Assembly: GCF_003254055.1 (NCBI RefSeq)
Contig: NZ_QKZT01000003.1
Coordinates: 1-64,000, forward strand
Origin: Algoriphagus chordae
Lineage (GTDB): Bacteria > Bacteroidota > Bacteroidia > Cytophagales > Cyclobacteriaceae
Direction: 5' to 3'
DNA: 64,000 bases
Shown piece after piece: positions 44,272 through 53,216 of the stretch (its first letter is position 1; each line of letters begins with the position of its first letter). A program made the position numbers and the translations under genes. The notes under the pieces were generated by a model. The model ran no database searches, was not told the origin of the DNA, and saw nothing but the letters and a program-made list of their open reading frames with translations.

Positions 44272-46497
44272 ATGAGTAAAGAATTTGATGTGATTATCAT
44301 TGGTGGTGGCTTAGGTGGCCTTACAGCCGGAGCTACATTATCCAAACAAGGAAAAAAGGTGTTGCTTTTAGAACAGCATTACATTGCCGGAGGATGCGCT
44401 ACTACCTTCAAACGAAAAGAATTTATTTTGGAAGTAGGCCTACACGAATTGGATGGCCTCTATGAGAAAGATTCAAAACAAGACATTTTCAAATTCTTAG
44501 AAGTAGATAAGCACGTAGAATTTGTGCAAATACCAGAGCTTTTTCGGCTAAAAGGAAATGGAATTGATTTCACACACCCGCATGGACAGGAAGCTGCCGC
44601 GCTCGCTTTGATTGAAAAGTTTCCCAACGAAGAAAAGGGAATTCGTAGCTGTTTAGAATTCATGGATAAGGTGTTTACCGAAATCCCAAAATTTCCGAGA
44701 GAACGATGGGTGCAACTCCTACTTTACCCAATGCTGCCGCTATTATACCCAAATACTGTAAAAGCCGCGAAGACAAATTTGGGAGATTGGTTAGATAAAC
44801 ACATAGCTGATGATGAGCTAAAAATCATCATGCAAGCCATGCTGCTGTACTACCATGACGACCCATATTCTATGTCGATGACTTATTTCTCTGCCGCGCA
44901 AGCAAGTTACATTGGCGGTGGCGGCTACTTCGTCAAAGGCGGGTCGCAAAACTTATCCAACTATTTAAAATCGGTTATAGAACAAAGCGGAGGTCAAGTG
45001 CTGCTGGGCAAGAAAGCCAGCGAAATCATTACAAAAGATGGAAAGGCCATTGGCGTAAAATTCAAAGACAATTTTAATGAAGCTGCGCCAGAAACCAGCC
45101 AATTTGCGCAAGCCATTATTGCGAATGCCGCTGTGCCCTTGGTCAAAGATTTATTGCCTCCAGCAGAAAGCGAAAAACTAGGCAAAAAGATAGACGCGCT
45201 AGAAAAATATTGTGCTTTATTGACTGTCTATATTGGGTTTAAAAAAGAAGTAAAAGATCTTGGCAATAAGCACTATTCCACCTTTGTAGTAGGAGATGAT
45301 GTAAAAACGCTGCACGATATCAAGGCAAACAATCTTGGCGATTGGAAAAACAGGAATTTCGTTTTTGTGGATTACAGCCAAGTTGATTCGAAGCTGGCCC
45401 CACAAGGCAAAAGTGTAGGTGTGATTTGTGCAGCCGATTACTTGACTGATTGGGATAAACTGGATAAAGAAGCGTATGCTAGCAGAAAGGAAGAAGTTGC
45501 TCAAATACTATTTAAACGCTTGGAAAAGGAGATTCCAGGGATATGTGAGCAAATAGAATATTATGAGGTGGGGACATCCAAAACCGTACAACGCTATACC
45601 TTAAACCCGGGCGGCACGCCTTATGGTTTTGCCCAGACTCCCAAACAATCGGGCATGGGACGCTTGCCATTAAAATCGCCTATAAAAAATCTCTATTTCG
45701 CGGGGGCTTGGAGTATGCCTGGCGGTGGATTTACAGGGGCCATCATTAGCGGATTTTTATGTGGAAATACTGTCAACAAAAGGCTCAATAAAAATTCAAA
45801 TACACAACCCGTCAAACTAGTTGATGACCGCATTGTGAAATTAATTTCAAAAACAGTAATCGCAGAAAACACCCTCGAACTTCGCATTGAAAAACCAAAA
45901 GGCTTTGAATATATAGCCGGCCAATATGCCGTGCTAGAAATCCTCGATCCCGCCCACCGCGAGTTAGATACATCCTTTCGGTCACTTTCGATGGTGTCGC
46001 ACCCAGACGAAGATGAGCTCCGCTTTTCGATGCGACTGAGCAACACCAGTTTTAAGCAAAGTATCAATCAATTAGCCGCTCAACATCAATTCCGCGTGTT
46101 CGGCCCAATGGGCGATTTCCTCTTGTCGGATAACAAAAAGGGCATTGTATTTCTGATTTCAGGTATTGGAATCACACCCGTTTTGCCTTTCTTGAAAGAG
46201 CTGGAAAAAAGCAAATTCGACCAACCGGTTTTTCTGTTTTACTCAAATAAAACGTCAGACGAAGCCGCTTATCATGAAACTTTTAAAGCAGCCACTCTTC
46301 TATCCTTTCAATACATTCCTGTTTTCACCAAAATAGACAGCCGAATTAACAATGAATTTCTGCAAGCTAAGCTGAAGGATTTAACCGCATTTGATTATTA
46401 TGTGGTGGGCACAAAAGGGTTTTTAAATTCAATGAAGGCTATTTTACTGCAAAATAACGTGCCCTTAGAAAATATTAAAATTGATGATTTTGGGTGA
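44272..46497 (+). CDS. CrtISO/RetSat-type oxidoreductase fused to a flavin reductase domain
   Basis: A 741-residue fusion. Residues about 1-500 are a phytoene-desaturase-like NAD(P)/FAD oxidoreductase: IIGGGLGGLTAG binds FAD, GGYFVKGGSQNLS is typical of carotenoid isomerases and retinol saturases, and YFAGAWSMPGGGFTGA closes the domain. Residues about 515-741 form a ferredoxin-reductase module with its own FAD motif (RSLSMVS), ISGIGITPVLP for NAD(P)H and a C-terminal YYVVGT. The protein could therefore feed electrons from NAD(P)H to its saturase half. The substrate (carotenoid, retinoid or other polyene) is unknown. Confidence 0.88.
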   Translation: MSKEFDVIIIGGGLGGLTAGATLSKQGKKVLLLEQHYIAGGCATTFKRKEFILEVGLHELDGLYEKDSKQDIFKFLEVDKHVEFVQIPELFRLKGNGIDFTHPHGQEAAALALIEKFPNEEKGIRSCLEFMDKVFTEIPKFPRERWVQLLLYPMLPLLYPNTVKAAKTNLGDWLDKHIADDELKIIMQAMLLYYHDDPYSMSMTYFSAAQASYIGGGGYFVKGGSQNLSNYLKSVIEQSGGQVLLGKKASEIITKDGKAIGVKFKDNFNEAAPETSQFAQAIIANAAVPLVKDLLPPAESEKLGKKIDALEKYCALLTVYIGFKKEVKDLGNKHYSTFVVGDDVKTLHDIKANNLGDWKNRNFVFVDYSQVDSKLAPQGKSVGVICAADYLTDWDKLDKEAYASRKEEVAQILFKRLEKEIPGICEQIEYYEVGTSKTVQRYTLNPGGTPYGFAQTPKQSGMGRLPLKSPIKNLYFAGAWSMPGGGFTGAIISGFLCGNTVNKRLNKNSNTQPVKLVDDRIVKLISKTVIAENTLELRIEKPKGFEYIAGQYAVLEILDPAHRELDTSFRSLSMVSHPDEDELRFSMRLSNTSFKQSINQLAAQHQFRVFGPMGDFLLSDNKKGIVFLISGIGITPVLPFLKELEKSKFDQPVFLFYSNKTSDEAAYHETFKAATLLSFQYIPVFTKIDSRINNEFLQAKLKDLTAFDYYVVGTKGFLNSMKAILLQNNVPLENIKIDDFG

Positions 46498-46516
46498 AAA
46501 GTACAGCATTTTATAA

Positions 46517-46558
46517 CCCCCACTGAGCATAGTCTAACCATTGAGACCGCTAGGTGTA
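46517..46558. repeat. CTGAGC-TAGTCTAA dispersed repeat, copy 2
   Basis: CCCACTGAGCATAGTCTAAC followed by CATTGAGACC and CTAGGTGTAA. It matches 39061-39103 over about 40 nt and marks the right side of the accessory block. Confidence 0.6.
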
Positions 46559-46649
46559 ATTTGTAATTACATGTTTCATTCAATTTGAATTTGTAATTCT
46601 CTATGGTGAGGAAGTTATGTGAAAACTCTCACAAACATTTGACTCCTGC

Positions 46650-47033
46650 ATGAAATATATATTTAGAGTAATTGAAGAAGGAAACCCAACCCAATTGGAA
46701 ATTGGACAAGATGTTCTTGATGTATTGATTAAAATTTCAAGCTATATCAATACTGATTTTGTCGCTTCCGATTTTTTCACTCTTGGAAATACAAGTCATC
46801 ATGCTCTTACTCAATTTCTAGAGCTCTTGCAGGACGCACAAGGACAGATGAAGCTTGAAAACAATAAAGTTTTATTGACTCTTAAGAGAGACAGATTTGA
46901 CAAATTCGATAGAGATCAATATCACTTGCTCAAAAACGTGCTTTGGTATGGGAGCAATTTTGGTGACGATATACCAGAACTTGAATCCTTACACGATGAT
47001 ATTTATAACATGTACGGTGAAATTTTTCCTTGA
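46650..47033 (+). CDS. Hypothetical small protein
   Basis: A 127-residue soluble protein, acidic, with a predicted mix of strands at the start (KYIFRVIEEG) and helices after. Not recognised. It ends with DIYNMYGEIFP. The frame is clean and composition fits a real gene. No partner is evident. Confidence 0.6.
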   Translation: MKYIFRVIEEGNPTQLEIGQDVLDVLIKISSYINTDFVASDFFTLGNTSHHALTQFLELLQDAQGQMKLENNKVLLTLKRDRFDKFDRDQYHLLKNVLWYGSNFGDDIPELESLHDDIYNMYGEIFP

Positions 47034-47124
47034 GGTTTAAATTCACAGGCTTTACTTAATTACCTGTTTTACCCCGCTAAAACCGTAATTTAACTTTTTC
47101 AATACCCATCCAAACCTATTCTCA

Positions 47125-48618
47125 ATGAGATTTAAGAAAGTATCCAGCCTAGTTGCTTTTATCATTACTCTTTTTGCTACTGCCACTTTTGCGCAAAACT
47201 CAGATTCCATTCCAGTAAGGCATCATGTCACTTTACCACAAGCGCATAAAGGAACTTTGGAAATAGATACTAATCTGCTCGACAGTTATACCACATTACC
47301 TGCCAACATTAGGGAATTTTACCTTGATGCAAGAAGCATCTTTGAGAATAATACTGTTGATTTTACAGACCAGAGAATAGTTGCTGCCGCTGTGAAAAAC
47401 GGAATGCCTTTGATGTCTGGTCCTATGTTAGGAGATTTGAATGAGAATGGTCTAAGTATTTGGTTCAGACCTGCTAGCAAGGATCCAATCCAAATTTATG
47501 TAAGAGATCAGACTACAAAGGAGGAGAGGGTTTATACATTGAATCCCAAAGTTCCAGGACAAGTGGAACGAGTGGTATTGACAGATTTGTCTCCGAAGAC
47601 GGAGTATTCTTATAGTGTAGTGATTAATGGTTCTGAAGTAGCCGAAGGTACTTTTCAAACCCCTTCAGAAATCGGAGAAACCAGCGAGTTACGCTTGGCT
47701 TTTGCTTCAGATTTTCACAAGATAGGCCTGCACAACCCTAATTTGATGGCTGCTATTTTGAAGAGAGATCCAATTGCTATGCTGCTGCTAGGTGATCTGG
47801 CTGTGGATGATAGAGATACTAATCTGAGTATGCATAGAGCTGATTATTTGCTGCGAGATCTCTCAGAACCTTGGAAGCAGCTTGCTGCAAATGTTCCCTT
47901 GTATGCTGCTTGGGATGATCATGATTATCTCAATAATGATCTTGGCGGTTTGCCAGAAGGAGTAACGACTGAGGACAGAGAGGCCTTGCGGAATCTTTGG
48001 GCTGAAAACTGGAATAATCCCGAGAATGCTGCTCCAGGAATTTACTTCAATACTCGAATAGGAGCTATAGAGCTAATCATGCTGGATACTCGTTCTTTTC
48101 GTGAGAATGACAGAAGAGGGGAGTATAATTCCTATTTGGGAGCAAGCCAACTCAGTTGGTTGAAGGATGTGCTGGCAAAGTCTACCGCTCCCTACAAGCT
48201 GATTACTAGTGGTACGATGTGGAGTGATTATATCTCCGATGGAAAGGATTCCTGGGGGACTTGGGATACGGTAGCTAGGGAAGACGTTTACCAATTGATA
48301 GAAACAGAAAAGATACCAGGTGTTTTGTTACTAAGTGGTGACCGTCATGGCGCACGAGGTTTTACCATACCGAGAAATTCGGAATTTGAGTTCTATGAAT
48401 TTGGACCAGCCTCATTGGGAGGTGTTCCTGGTCCAGAAGCGATCGCCAAGGATTCTTCAACGCAATTGTTTGGTTATCTTGGCTTGGGACTGAAGGCTTT
48501 TGGGGAGTTGACCTTTAGCATGGAAGGGGAGGTTTCTCAGGTTACTTTTAGATTGATCGATGAATATGGTAATATCATGGAAGAGCATACCGTCTCCTAT
48601 GATCAATTGATCCCATAA
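47125..48618 (+). CDS. Secreted PhoD-like alkaline phosphatase/metallophosphatase
   Basis: A 497-residue exported protein with signal peptide (about 1-23). It has a beta-sandwich N-terminal domain (about 90-185) and a metallophosphatase domain (about 190-470) with AFASDFHK, LLLGDLAVDD, AAWDDHDYLNND, LDTRSF, TSGTMW and LLSGDRHGAR, the metal-binding order of PhoD-type phosphodiesterase/phosphatases. No Tat motif is visible. Role: phosphate release in the periplasm or outside. The substrate cannot be told. Confidence 0.9.
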   Translation: MRFKKVSSLVAFIITLFATATFAQNSDSIPVRHHVTLPQAHKGTLEIDTNLLDSYTTLPANIREFYLDARSIFENNTVDFTDQRIVAAAVKNGMPLMSGPMLGDLNENGLSIWFRPASKDPIQIYVRDQTTKEERVYTLNPKVPGQVERVVLTDLSPKTEYSYSVVINGSEVAEGTFQTPSEIGETSELRLAFASDFHKIGLHNPNLMAAILKRDPIAMLLLGDLAVDDRDTNLSMHRADYLLRDLSEPWKQLAANVPLYAAWDDHDYLNNDLGGLPEGVTTEDREALRNLWAENWNNPENAAPGIYFNTRIGAIELIMLDTRSFRENDRRGEYNSYLGASQLSWLKDVLAKSTAPYKLITSGTMWSDYISDGKDSWGTWDTVAREDVYQLIETEKIPGVLLLSGDRHGARGFTIPRNSEFEFYEFGPASLGGVPGPEAIAKDSSTQLFGYLGLGLKAFGELTFSMEGEVSQVTFRLIDEYGNIMEEHTVSYDQLIP

Positions 48619-48808
48619 AAGAGGAAGCTTGCAAGCTATGCAAAAGCATTTTTTGCCTAGATATTAGATTTGATCAGGGTTTCTATTGGAGTGTTACTGA
48701 GAGATCATTTGATTGATTTAATGTTGAATGAATAAAGGAATTGCAATTCCGAATAAACGCTCATTTATTCTGGTAGAACTCATTAAAATTTCTTGGTATA
48801 TTTGATTT

Positions 48809-49042
48809 ATGGACGTAGAACTTCAAAACAAAAAGATTGAACTGATTCAGTGGTTATCAACTTTGGAAGATACTTTCTTAATTGACAAGCTTATGAAGTT
48901 TAGAGAGGAAGAGAAATCTGATTGGTGGAATTCAATTTCTGAAGCAGAGAAATCTTCAATTCAAAGAGGGGTTGAAGATGCCGATAAAGGTAAACTAAAG
49001 CCTCATTCTGAAGCCCGAAAGATATATGAAAAATGGCTTTAA
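48809..49042 (+). CDS. ParD/RelB-like antitoxin
   Basis: A 77-residue acidic protein with a helical start (ELIQWLSTLEDTFLIDKLMKF), an SEAEKSSIQRGVEDADKGKLKP segment and a C-terminal ARKIYEKWL. This is the pattern of Bacteroidota antitoxins that neutralise RelE/ParE toxins. It overlaps the toxin gene by 17 nt. Confidence 0.85.
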   Translation: MDVELQNKKIELIQWLSTLEDTFLIDKLMKFREEEKSDWWNSISEAEKSSIQRGVEDADKGKLKPHSEARKIYEKWL

Positions 49043-49328
49043 GGTTTTATGGACTGATCACGCATTAAGTGAATTACAATCGACTTTTGAGTATTTAGAA
49101 AATAACTGGACTGAAAAGGAAATAGTAAAGCTTGTATTGAAACTAGAGCACACCGTTGAATTGATTTCAAAAAATCCAGCAATGTTCCAAGTTTCATTAG
49201 AGAAAAATGGAATTCGGCAGGCCGTAGTGATGAAACACAACACTCTGTATTATCGAATCATCGGCGAGACCATTGAAATCTTATCTTTCTTTTCAAATAG
49301 GCAAAATCCAAGCAGGAGAAGGTTTTAA
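49026..49328 (+). CDS. RelE/ParE-type toxin
   Basis: A 100-residue basic protein with the family layout: FKVLWTDHALSELQSTFEYL, a central helix pair, then RQAVVMKHNTLYYRIIGETIEILSFFSNRQNP. ParE toxins poison gyrase and RelE cuts mRNA on ribosomes. This sequence looks more ParE/YoeB-like but the target cannot be assigned. Forms a unit with the preceding antitoxin. Confidence 0.88.
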   Translation: MKNGFKVLWTDHALSELQSTFEYLENNWTEKEIVKLVLKLEHTVELISKNPAMFQVSLEKNGIRQAVVMKHNTLYYRIIGETIEILSFFSNRQNPSRRRF

Positions 49329-49340
49329 TAGAGGCTTGTT

Positions 49341-50054
49341 TTACTTCCTCGATTTTTTCACATAACCATAGATCCCCGCCACACCTATTATCAATAAAGC
49401 AATGCCTATTCCCCATTGCAGAGGGCTATTCATGGATTGTTTGGCGGCCAAGTATGAATTAGCTAGAACTCCAGCAGCGAAGGCAATTACTGTACGAGTG
49501 AGCATGCCAGGAATCCCGAAAACCAGTACTTTCCATAGTTTGATATTCATATTGGCAAAGAGGAAATTGGAAATGGCGAAGGGGACAATAGGAGAGATCC
49601 GAACAAAGAATACCAAAGATCCTTCTTTTCCTTTGCGAGCTTCCAGTGCTTCATGAAACTTGGGGTTTTTCCTGAACAGCTTTTCCGTCAGACCCATATT
49701 GGTCACTTTTCCCAGTCCATAACCAAGTATAGAGGCCAGCGAATAACCCAAAATTAAAAATGGAAGGGAGGCCCAGCCAAAGTAAAAGCCAGATGCTAAG
49801 GCTATCAGCGTAGTGGGCAATAAGGCCAATCCCATAAACAGGGCTCCGATCACCGTATAGATAAAGTAGTCTAAGACAGTTTCTAACTGATACACTTCCA
49901 GAAAATCATATTTCGTCGCAAAAATAATACTTCCAACAAAGGGCATGGTCGTAATCCATAGCCAGGCAAATATGCCGGCGGGATGCTTACCGAAGTAGGC
50001 TCGGATAGTTTTGAAAATCCTTTCCTTTTTTGTCATCTTTGATTTATCATCCAT
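49341..50054 (-). CDS. VTT-domain (TVP38/TMEM64-like) membrane protein
   Basis: A 237-residue multi-pass inner-membrane protein of the DedA/VTT superfamily. It has the re-entrant loop region LALLPTTLIALASGFYFGW, the glycine-rich LASILGYGLGK, and the signature FFVRISPIVPFAISNF. Such proteins are lipid scramblase or transporter candidates. A second start, seven codons in, is possible. It is divergent from the trans-sulfuration gene. Confidence 0.9.
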   Translation of the reverse strand: MDDKSKMTKKERIFKTIRAYFGKHPAGIFAWLWITTMPFVGSIIFATKYDFLEVYQLETVLDYFIYTVIGALFMGLALLPTTLIALASGFYFGWASLPFLILGYSLASILGYGLGKVTNMGLTEKLFRKNPKFHEALEARKGKEGSLVFFVRISPIVPFAISNFLFANMNIKLWKVLVFGIPGMLTRTVIAFAAGVLANSYLAAKQSMNSPLQWGIGIALLIIGVAGIYGYVKKSRK

Positions 50055-50164
50055 TGATTCACTGGGGAAGTCTGCAAGTTTAACATGCGCAGCCTAAAAT
50101 CACTCGGAAAATCTCAAAAGGTTTTCTATTTCCTAAGAGCCATAACAATCTTAACCATTTACAA

Positions 50165-51310
50165 ATGAAATTTGGAACAAAAGCCATCCATGCTGGAATA
50201 GAGCCAGATCCTAGTACAGGTGCGATCATGACTCCGATCTATCAGACTTCCACTTACGTGCAAAACTCGCTAGATGGTCACCAAGAATATGCCTATGCGC
50301 GTTCTCAAAACCCCACCCGAACTGCTTTGCAGCAGAACTTGGCGGCTCTTGAAAACGGAAAGCATGGCATTTGTTTTTCATCCGGCGTAGCAGCTATCGA
50401 TGCGGTGATCAGACTTTTCAGTCCTGGAGATGAGATTATTACTACAAATGACTTGTATGGGGGTACCTATCGCCTTTTCACCAAAGTGTATGAGAAATAC
50501 GGTATCCATTTCAAGTTTGTGTCGATGTCGGAGGCTTCTAGCATAGCGGAGCATATCAGCGAAAATACAAAAATGATCTGGGTGGAAACACCTACGAATC
50601 CGATGATGAATATCATCGATATCGCCGCGGTAGCAAAACTAAGCACTGGGAATAAAATCATCCTTGCGGTAGACAATACCTTTGCATCTCCCTACTTGCA
50701 AAATCCCTTGGATCTCGGAGCTGATATCGTAATGCACTCGGTGACCAAATACCTAGGAGGACACTCCGATGTGGTGATGGGAGCTTTGGTGGTAAATGAT
50801 GAAGAGCTAGCCAAAAAGCTGTTATTTATCCAGAATACCTGCGGTGCCGTACCTGCTCCCCAAGATTGCTTCTTAGTGATCAGAGGAATTAAGACACTTC
50901 ACTTAAGGATGGAACGTCACTCTCAAAATGGTAAAACGATCGCAGGATACCTGAAGAATCATCCAAAGGTGGATAAAGTCTACTGGCCGGGATTCGAAGA
51001 TCATCCAAATCATGAGATTGCCACAAAACAGATGCGTGATTTTGGGGGAATGATTTCTTTTTCCTTGCTGGGCAATAAGGAGTCAGATGCAAGAAAGGTG
51101 ATGGAGAATTTCCATATTTTCGCTTTGGCGGAATCCCTTGGAGGTGTAGAGTCACTTTGTGGACATCCCGCTACCATGACACATGCGAGTATTCCTAAGG
51201 AAGAACGTGAAAAAGTAGGTTTGGTAGATTCCCTGATCCGATTGAGCGTAGGGGTAGAAGATGCTGAAGATTTGAAGAATGATCTGGCAAATGCCCTTTC
51301 TAAGATCTAA
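50165..51310 (+). CDS. Cystathionine gamma-synthase/lyase-type PLP enzyme
   Basis: A 381-residue trans-sulfuration enzyme. Motifs include YARSQNPTR, the glycine-rich SSGVAAIDA, DNTFASPYLQNPL and the PLP lysine Lys195 in HSVTKYLGGHSD, with GGVESLCGHPATMTH near the end. It may act as cystathionine gamma-synthase (metB) or gamma-lyase (mccB); sequence reading alone does not separate them. A terminator follows. Alone in its unit. Confidence 0.92.
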   Translation: MKFGTKAIHAGIEPDPSTGAIMTPIYQTSTYVQNSLDGHQEYAYARSQNPTRTALQQNLAALENGKHGICFSSGVAAIDAVIRLFSPGDEIITTNDLYGGTYRLFTKVYEKYGIHFKFVSMSEASSIAEHISENTKMIWVETPTNPMMNIIDIAAVAKLSTGNKIILAVDNTFASPYLQNPLDLGADIVMHSVTKYLGGHSDVVMGALVVNDEELAKKLLFIQNTCGAVPAPQDCFLVIRGIKTLHLRMERHSQNGKTIAGYLKNHPKVDKVYWPGFEDHPNHEIATKQMRDFGGMISFSLLGNKESDARKVMENFHIFALAESLGGVESLCGHPATMTHASIPKEEREKVGLVDSLIRLSVGVEDAEDLKNDLANALSKI

Positions 51311-51652
51311 GGTTTCAGATATATAATTACAGCTACTCCTGACTTAGGAGTGGCTTTTGTAGTAAATGACTGTGTAGTGTTTCGATACCTGTTTCTAGTT
51401 TGTCCTAATGAACTTGTTCGAATGATAGGCTTATTTAGAGCTTTTCGTGCCGTCATTAGTGTTCTCTAGGTTTAATGAATTACTGATTATCTGATTTGTA
51501 AATTGGGATTTAGGCAGGAAATGGGCAATACCTTTCTCTGCTTTGCAAAATGAAAAAAGGAATAGCAGGTTGAATTTTCTAGAAATACCGCAAGATTCGG
51601 GTTTTGCTATACTTTGAATCGGATTACTTTTGGGTATACTAGCATTTAGATT
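51311..51652. other. Gap between the trans-sulfuration and Ada-like genes
   Basis: This 342-nt gap has the terminator at 51331-51359 and otherwise no structure I can support. A minus-strand frame of 110 codons overlaps it and the Ada-like gene start but has a low-complexity, shadow-like composition. Confidence 0.5.
51331..51359 (+). terminator. Terminator of the trans-sulfuration gene
   Basis: AGCTACTCCT pairs with AGGAGTGGCT (one G-T) around a short loop, followed by TTTTGT. Confidence 0.75.
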
Positions 51653-52501
51653 ATGAGCGAGACTGAGTCTATCAATTACCAGCGCATTGCCGAGGCGATT
51701 GCCTATATACAGGCCCATTTCAAAACACAACCTTCTTTGGAGGAAATTGCAGCGCAGGTACATCTAAGTCCTTTTTATTTTCAGCGCATGTTTACCGATT
51801 GGGCAGGAGTGAGTCCCAAGAAATTTATGCAGTATCTCAGCCTGGAATATGCCAAGCAGCTTTTGCAGGGTAGGGAGGCGACACTCTTTGAAGCAGCACA
51901 GGAAACTGGGTTGTCGGGGACAGGAAGACTTCATGACCTCTTTGTGAAAATAGAAGGTATGACGCCAGGCGAATTCAAGAATGGGGGAGAAAACCTCCAG
52001 ATTAATTACAGCTTTGCTGAAAGTCCCTTTGGAGAAATTATCGTGGCTTCTACTCCCAAAGGTATATGCCACCTAGCCTTTTACTCAGATCAAGCCGATG
52101 GAGAGTCCACTATGAAAGCCCGCTTTCCCAATGCGAACTATCAACTCTTAGCAGACCATATTCAGCAGGAGGCTCTTTCTATTTTTCAACAAGACTGGAG
52201 CAAGGTCAATCAAATCAAGTTGCACTTACATGGTACAGCCTTTCAATTGAAAGTCTGGGATGCCCTTCTAAAGATACCCATGGGAAATCTAACTACTTAC
52301 GGTACCATTGCTGGAGAAATAGAAAAACCAAAAGCTTCCCGTGCTATCGGAACTGCTATCGGGTCTAATCCTGTTGCTTTTCTGATTCCCTGCCATCGCG
52401 TGATTCAGTCCAGTGGTAAAATCGGAGGATATATGTGGGGGAATACCAGAAAATCAGCAATTATAGGTTGGGAAGCTGCGCAGCTTAATCGAGAGGGATA
52501 A
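51653..52501 (+). CDS. Ada-like AraC/methylguanine-DNA methyltransferase fusion
   Basis: A 282-residue protein with an AraC helix-turn-helix pair (about 10-105, with LEEIAAQVHLSPFYFQRMF and PKKFMQYL) fused to an O6-alkylguanine transferase domain (about 115-275). The alkyl-acceptor is Cys247 in the invariant PCHRVIQ. It lacks the N-terminal zinc/Cys domain by which E. coli Ada senses methyl phosphotriesters, so how it senses damage is unclear. It lies 8 nt before an AlkB gene: an alkylation-repair operon. Confidence 0.92.
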   Translation: MSETESINYQRIAEAIAYIQAHFKTQPSLEEIAAQVHLSPFYFQRMFTDWAGVSPKKFMQYLSLEYAKQLLQGREATLFEAAQETGLSGTGRLHDLFVKIEGMTPGEFKNGGENLQINYSFAESPFGEIIVASTPKGICHLAFYSDQADGESTMKARFPNANYQLLADHIQQEALSIFQQDWSKVNQIKLHLHGTAFQLKVWDALLKIPMGNLTTYGTIAGEIEKPKASRAIGTAIGSNPVAFLIPCHRVIQSSGKIGGYMWGNTRKSAIIGWEAAQLNREG

Positions 52502-52509
52502 GAGAAAAA

Positions 52510-53118
52510 ATGGATTTATTCAATCAGGATTCGGTCGAGAATGTTAACCTGCTACCCAAAGACGGGACGGTTTATTACTATGGCAAAATAATGCCGACTA
52601 ACAAGGCTTTGAGCTACTTGGCCTATTTGTTGAATGAGATTCAATGGAAGAATGATGTAGCAATTATTTTTGGAAAGCGCATAGAAACCAAAAGAAAAGT
52701 GGCGTGGTACGCTGAAAATCCTTTTGAGTATACCTATTCTAATACTACCAAGACAGCCTTGCCCTGGACAAAGGAATTGCTGGAGCTAAAAGCACTAATT
52801 GAGTTGAAAACTGGCGAAACATTCAATTCCTGCCTGCTGAATCTATATCACAACGGGACTGAGGGGATGGCCTGGCACAGCGATGGAGAAAGAGACCTGA
52901 AGAAGGATGGAGCAATTGCTTCGGTGAGTTTTGGTGCGGAGCGGAAATTCGCTTTCAAGCATAAAGCATCCAAGGAGACTGTTTCGCAGATTTTGGAAAA
53001 TGGTAGTTTGCTGGTAATGAAAGGATCTACTCAGACGCATTGGATGCATAGGCTTCCGCCCACCAGGCTAGTTTCAAAACCTAGAGTCAATTTGACCTTT
53101 AGGACGATTGTGAGGTAA
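52510..53118 (+). CDS. alkB: AlkB-type 2-oxoglutarate/Fe(II) dioxygenase
   Basis: A 202-residue DNA/RNA repair dioxygenase that removes methyl groups from N1-methyladenine and N3-methylcytosine. The metal site HSD is in MAWHSDGERDL, the second His is in THWMHRLP, and the 2-oxoglutarate-binding RVNLTFR is at the C-terminus. NSCLLNLYHNGTEG is the substrate-lid stretch typical of the ALKBH2/3-like group. It follows the Ada-like gene by 8 nt, as in an adaptive-response operon. Confidence 0.92.
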   Translation: MDLFNQDSVENVNLLPKDGTVYYYGKIMPTNKALSYLAYLLNEIQWKNDVAIIFGKRIETKRKVAWYAENPFEYTYSNTTKTALPWTKELLELKALIELKTGETFNSCLLNLYHNGTEGMAWHSDGERDLKKDGAIASVSFGAERKFAFKHKASKETVSQILENGSLLVMKGSTQTHWMHRLPPTRLVSKPRVNLTFRTIVR

Positions 53119-53216
53119 GTTTATTGTTTGTTACAGGTTCAAAGCCTGATGACTGCTAGGGTTTCACTAGTTATTTTTAGATTGATAGGATTGTGTGGTT
53201 AACAGCTTGTAAAGAA

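Noticed and set aside
51431..51763. 110-codon minus-strand ORF before the Ada-like gene
   Set aside because: Runs into the Ada-like coding region and lacks recognisable protein features.
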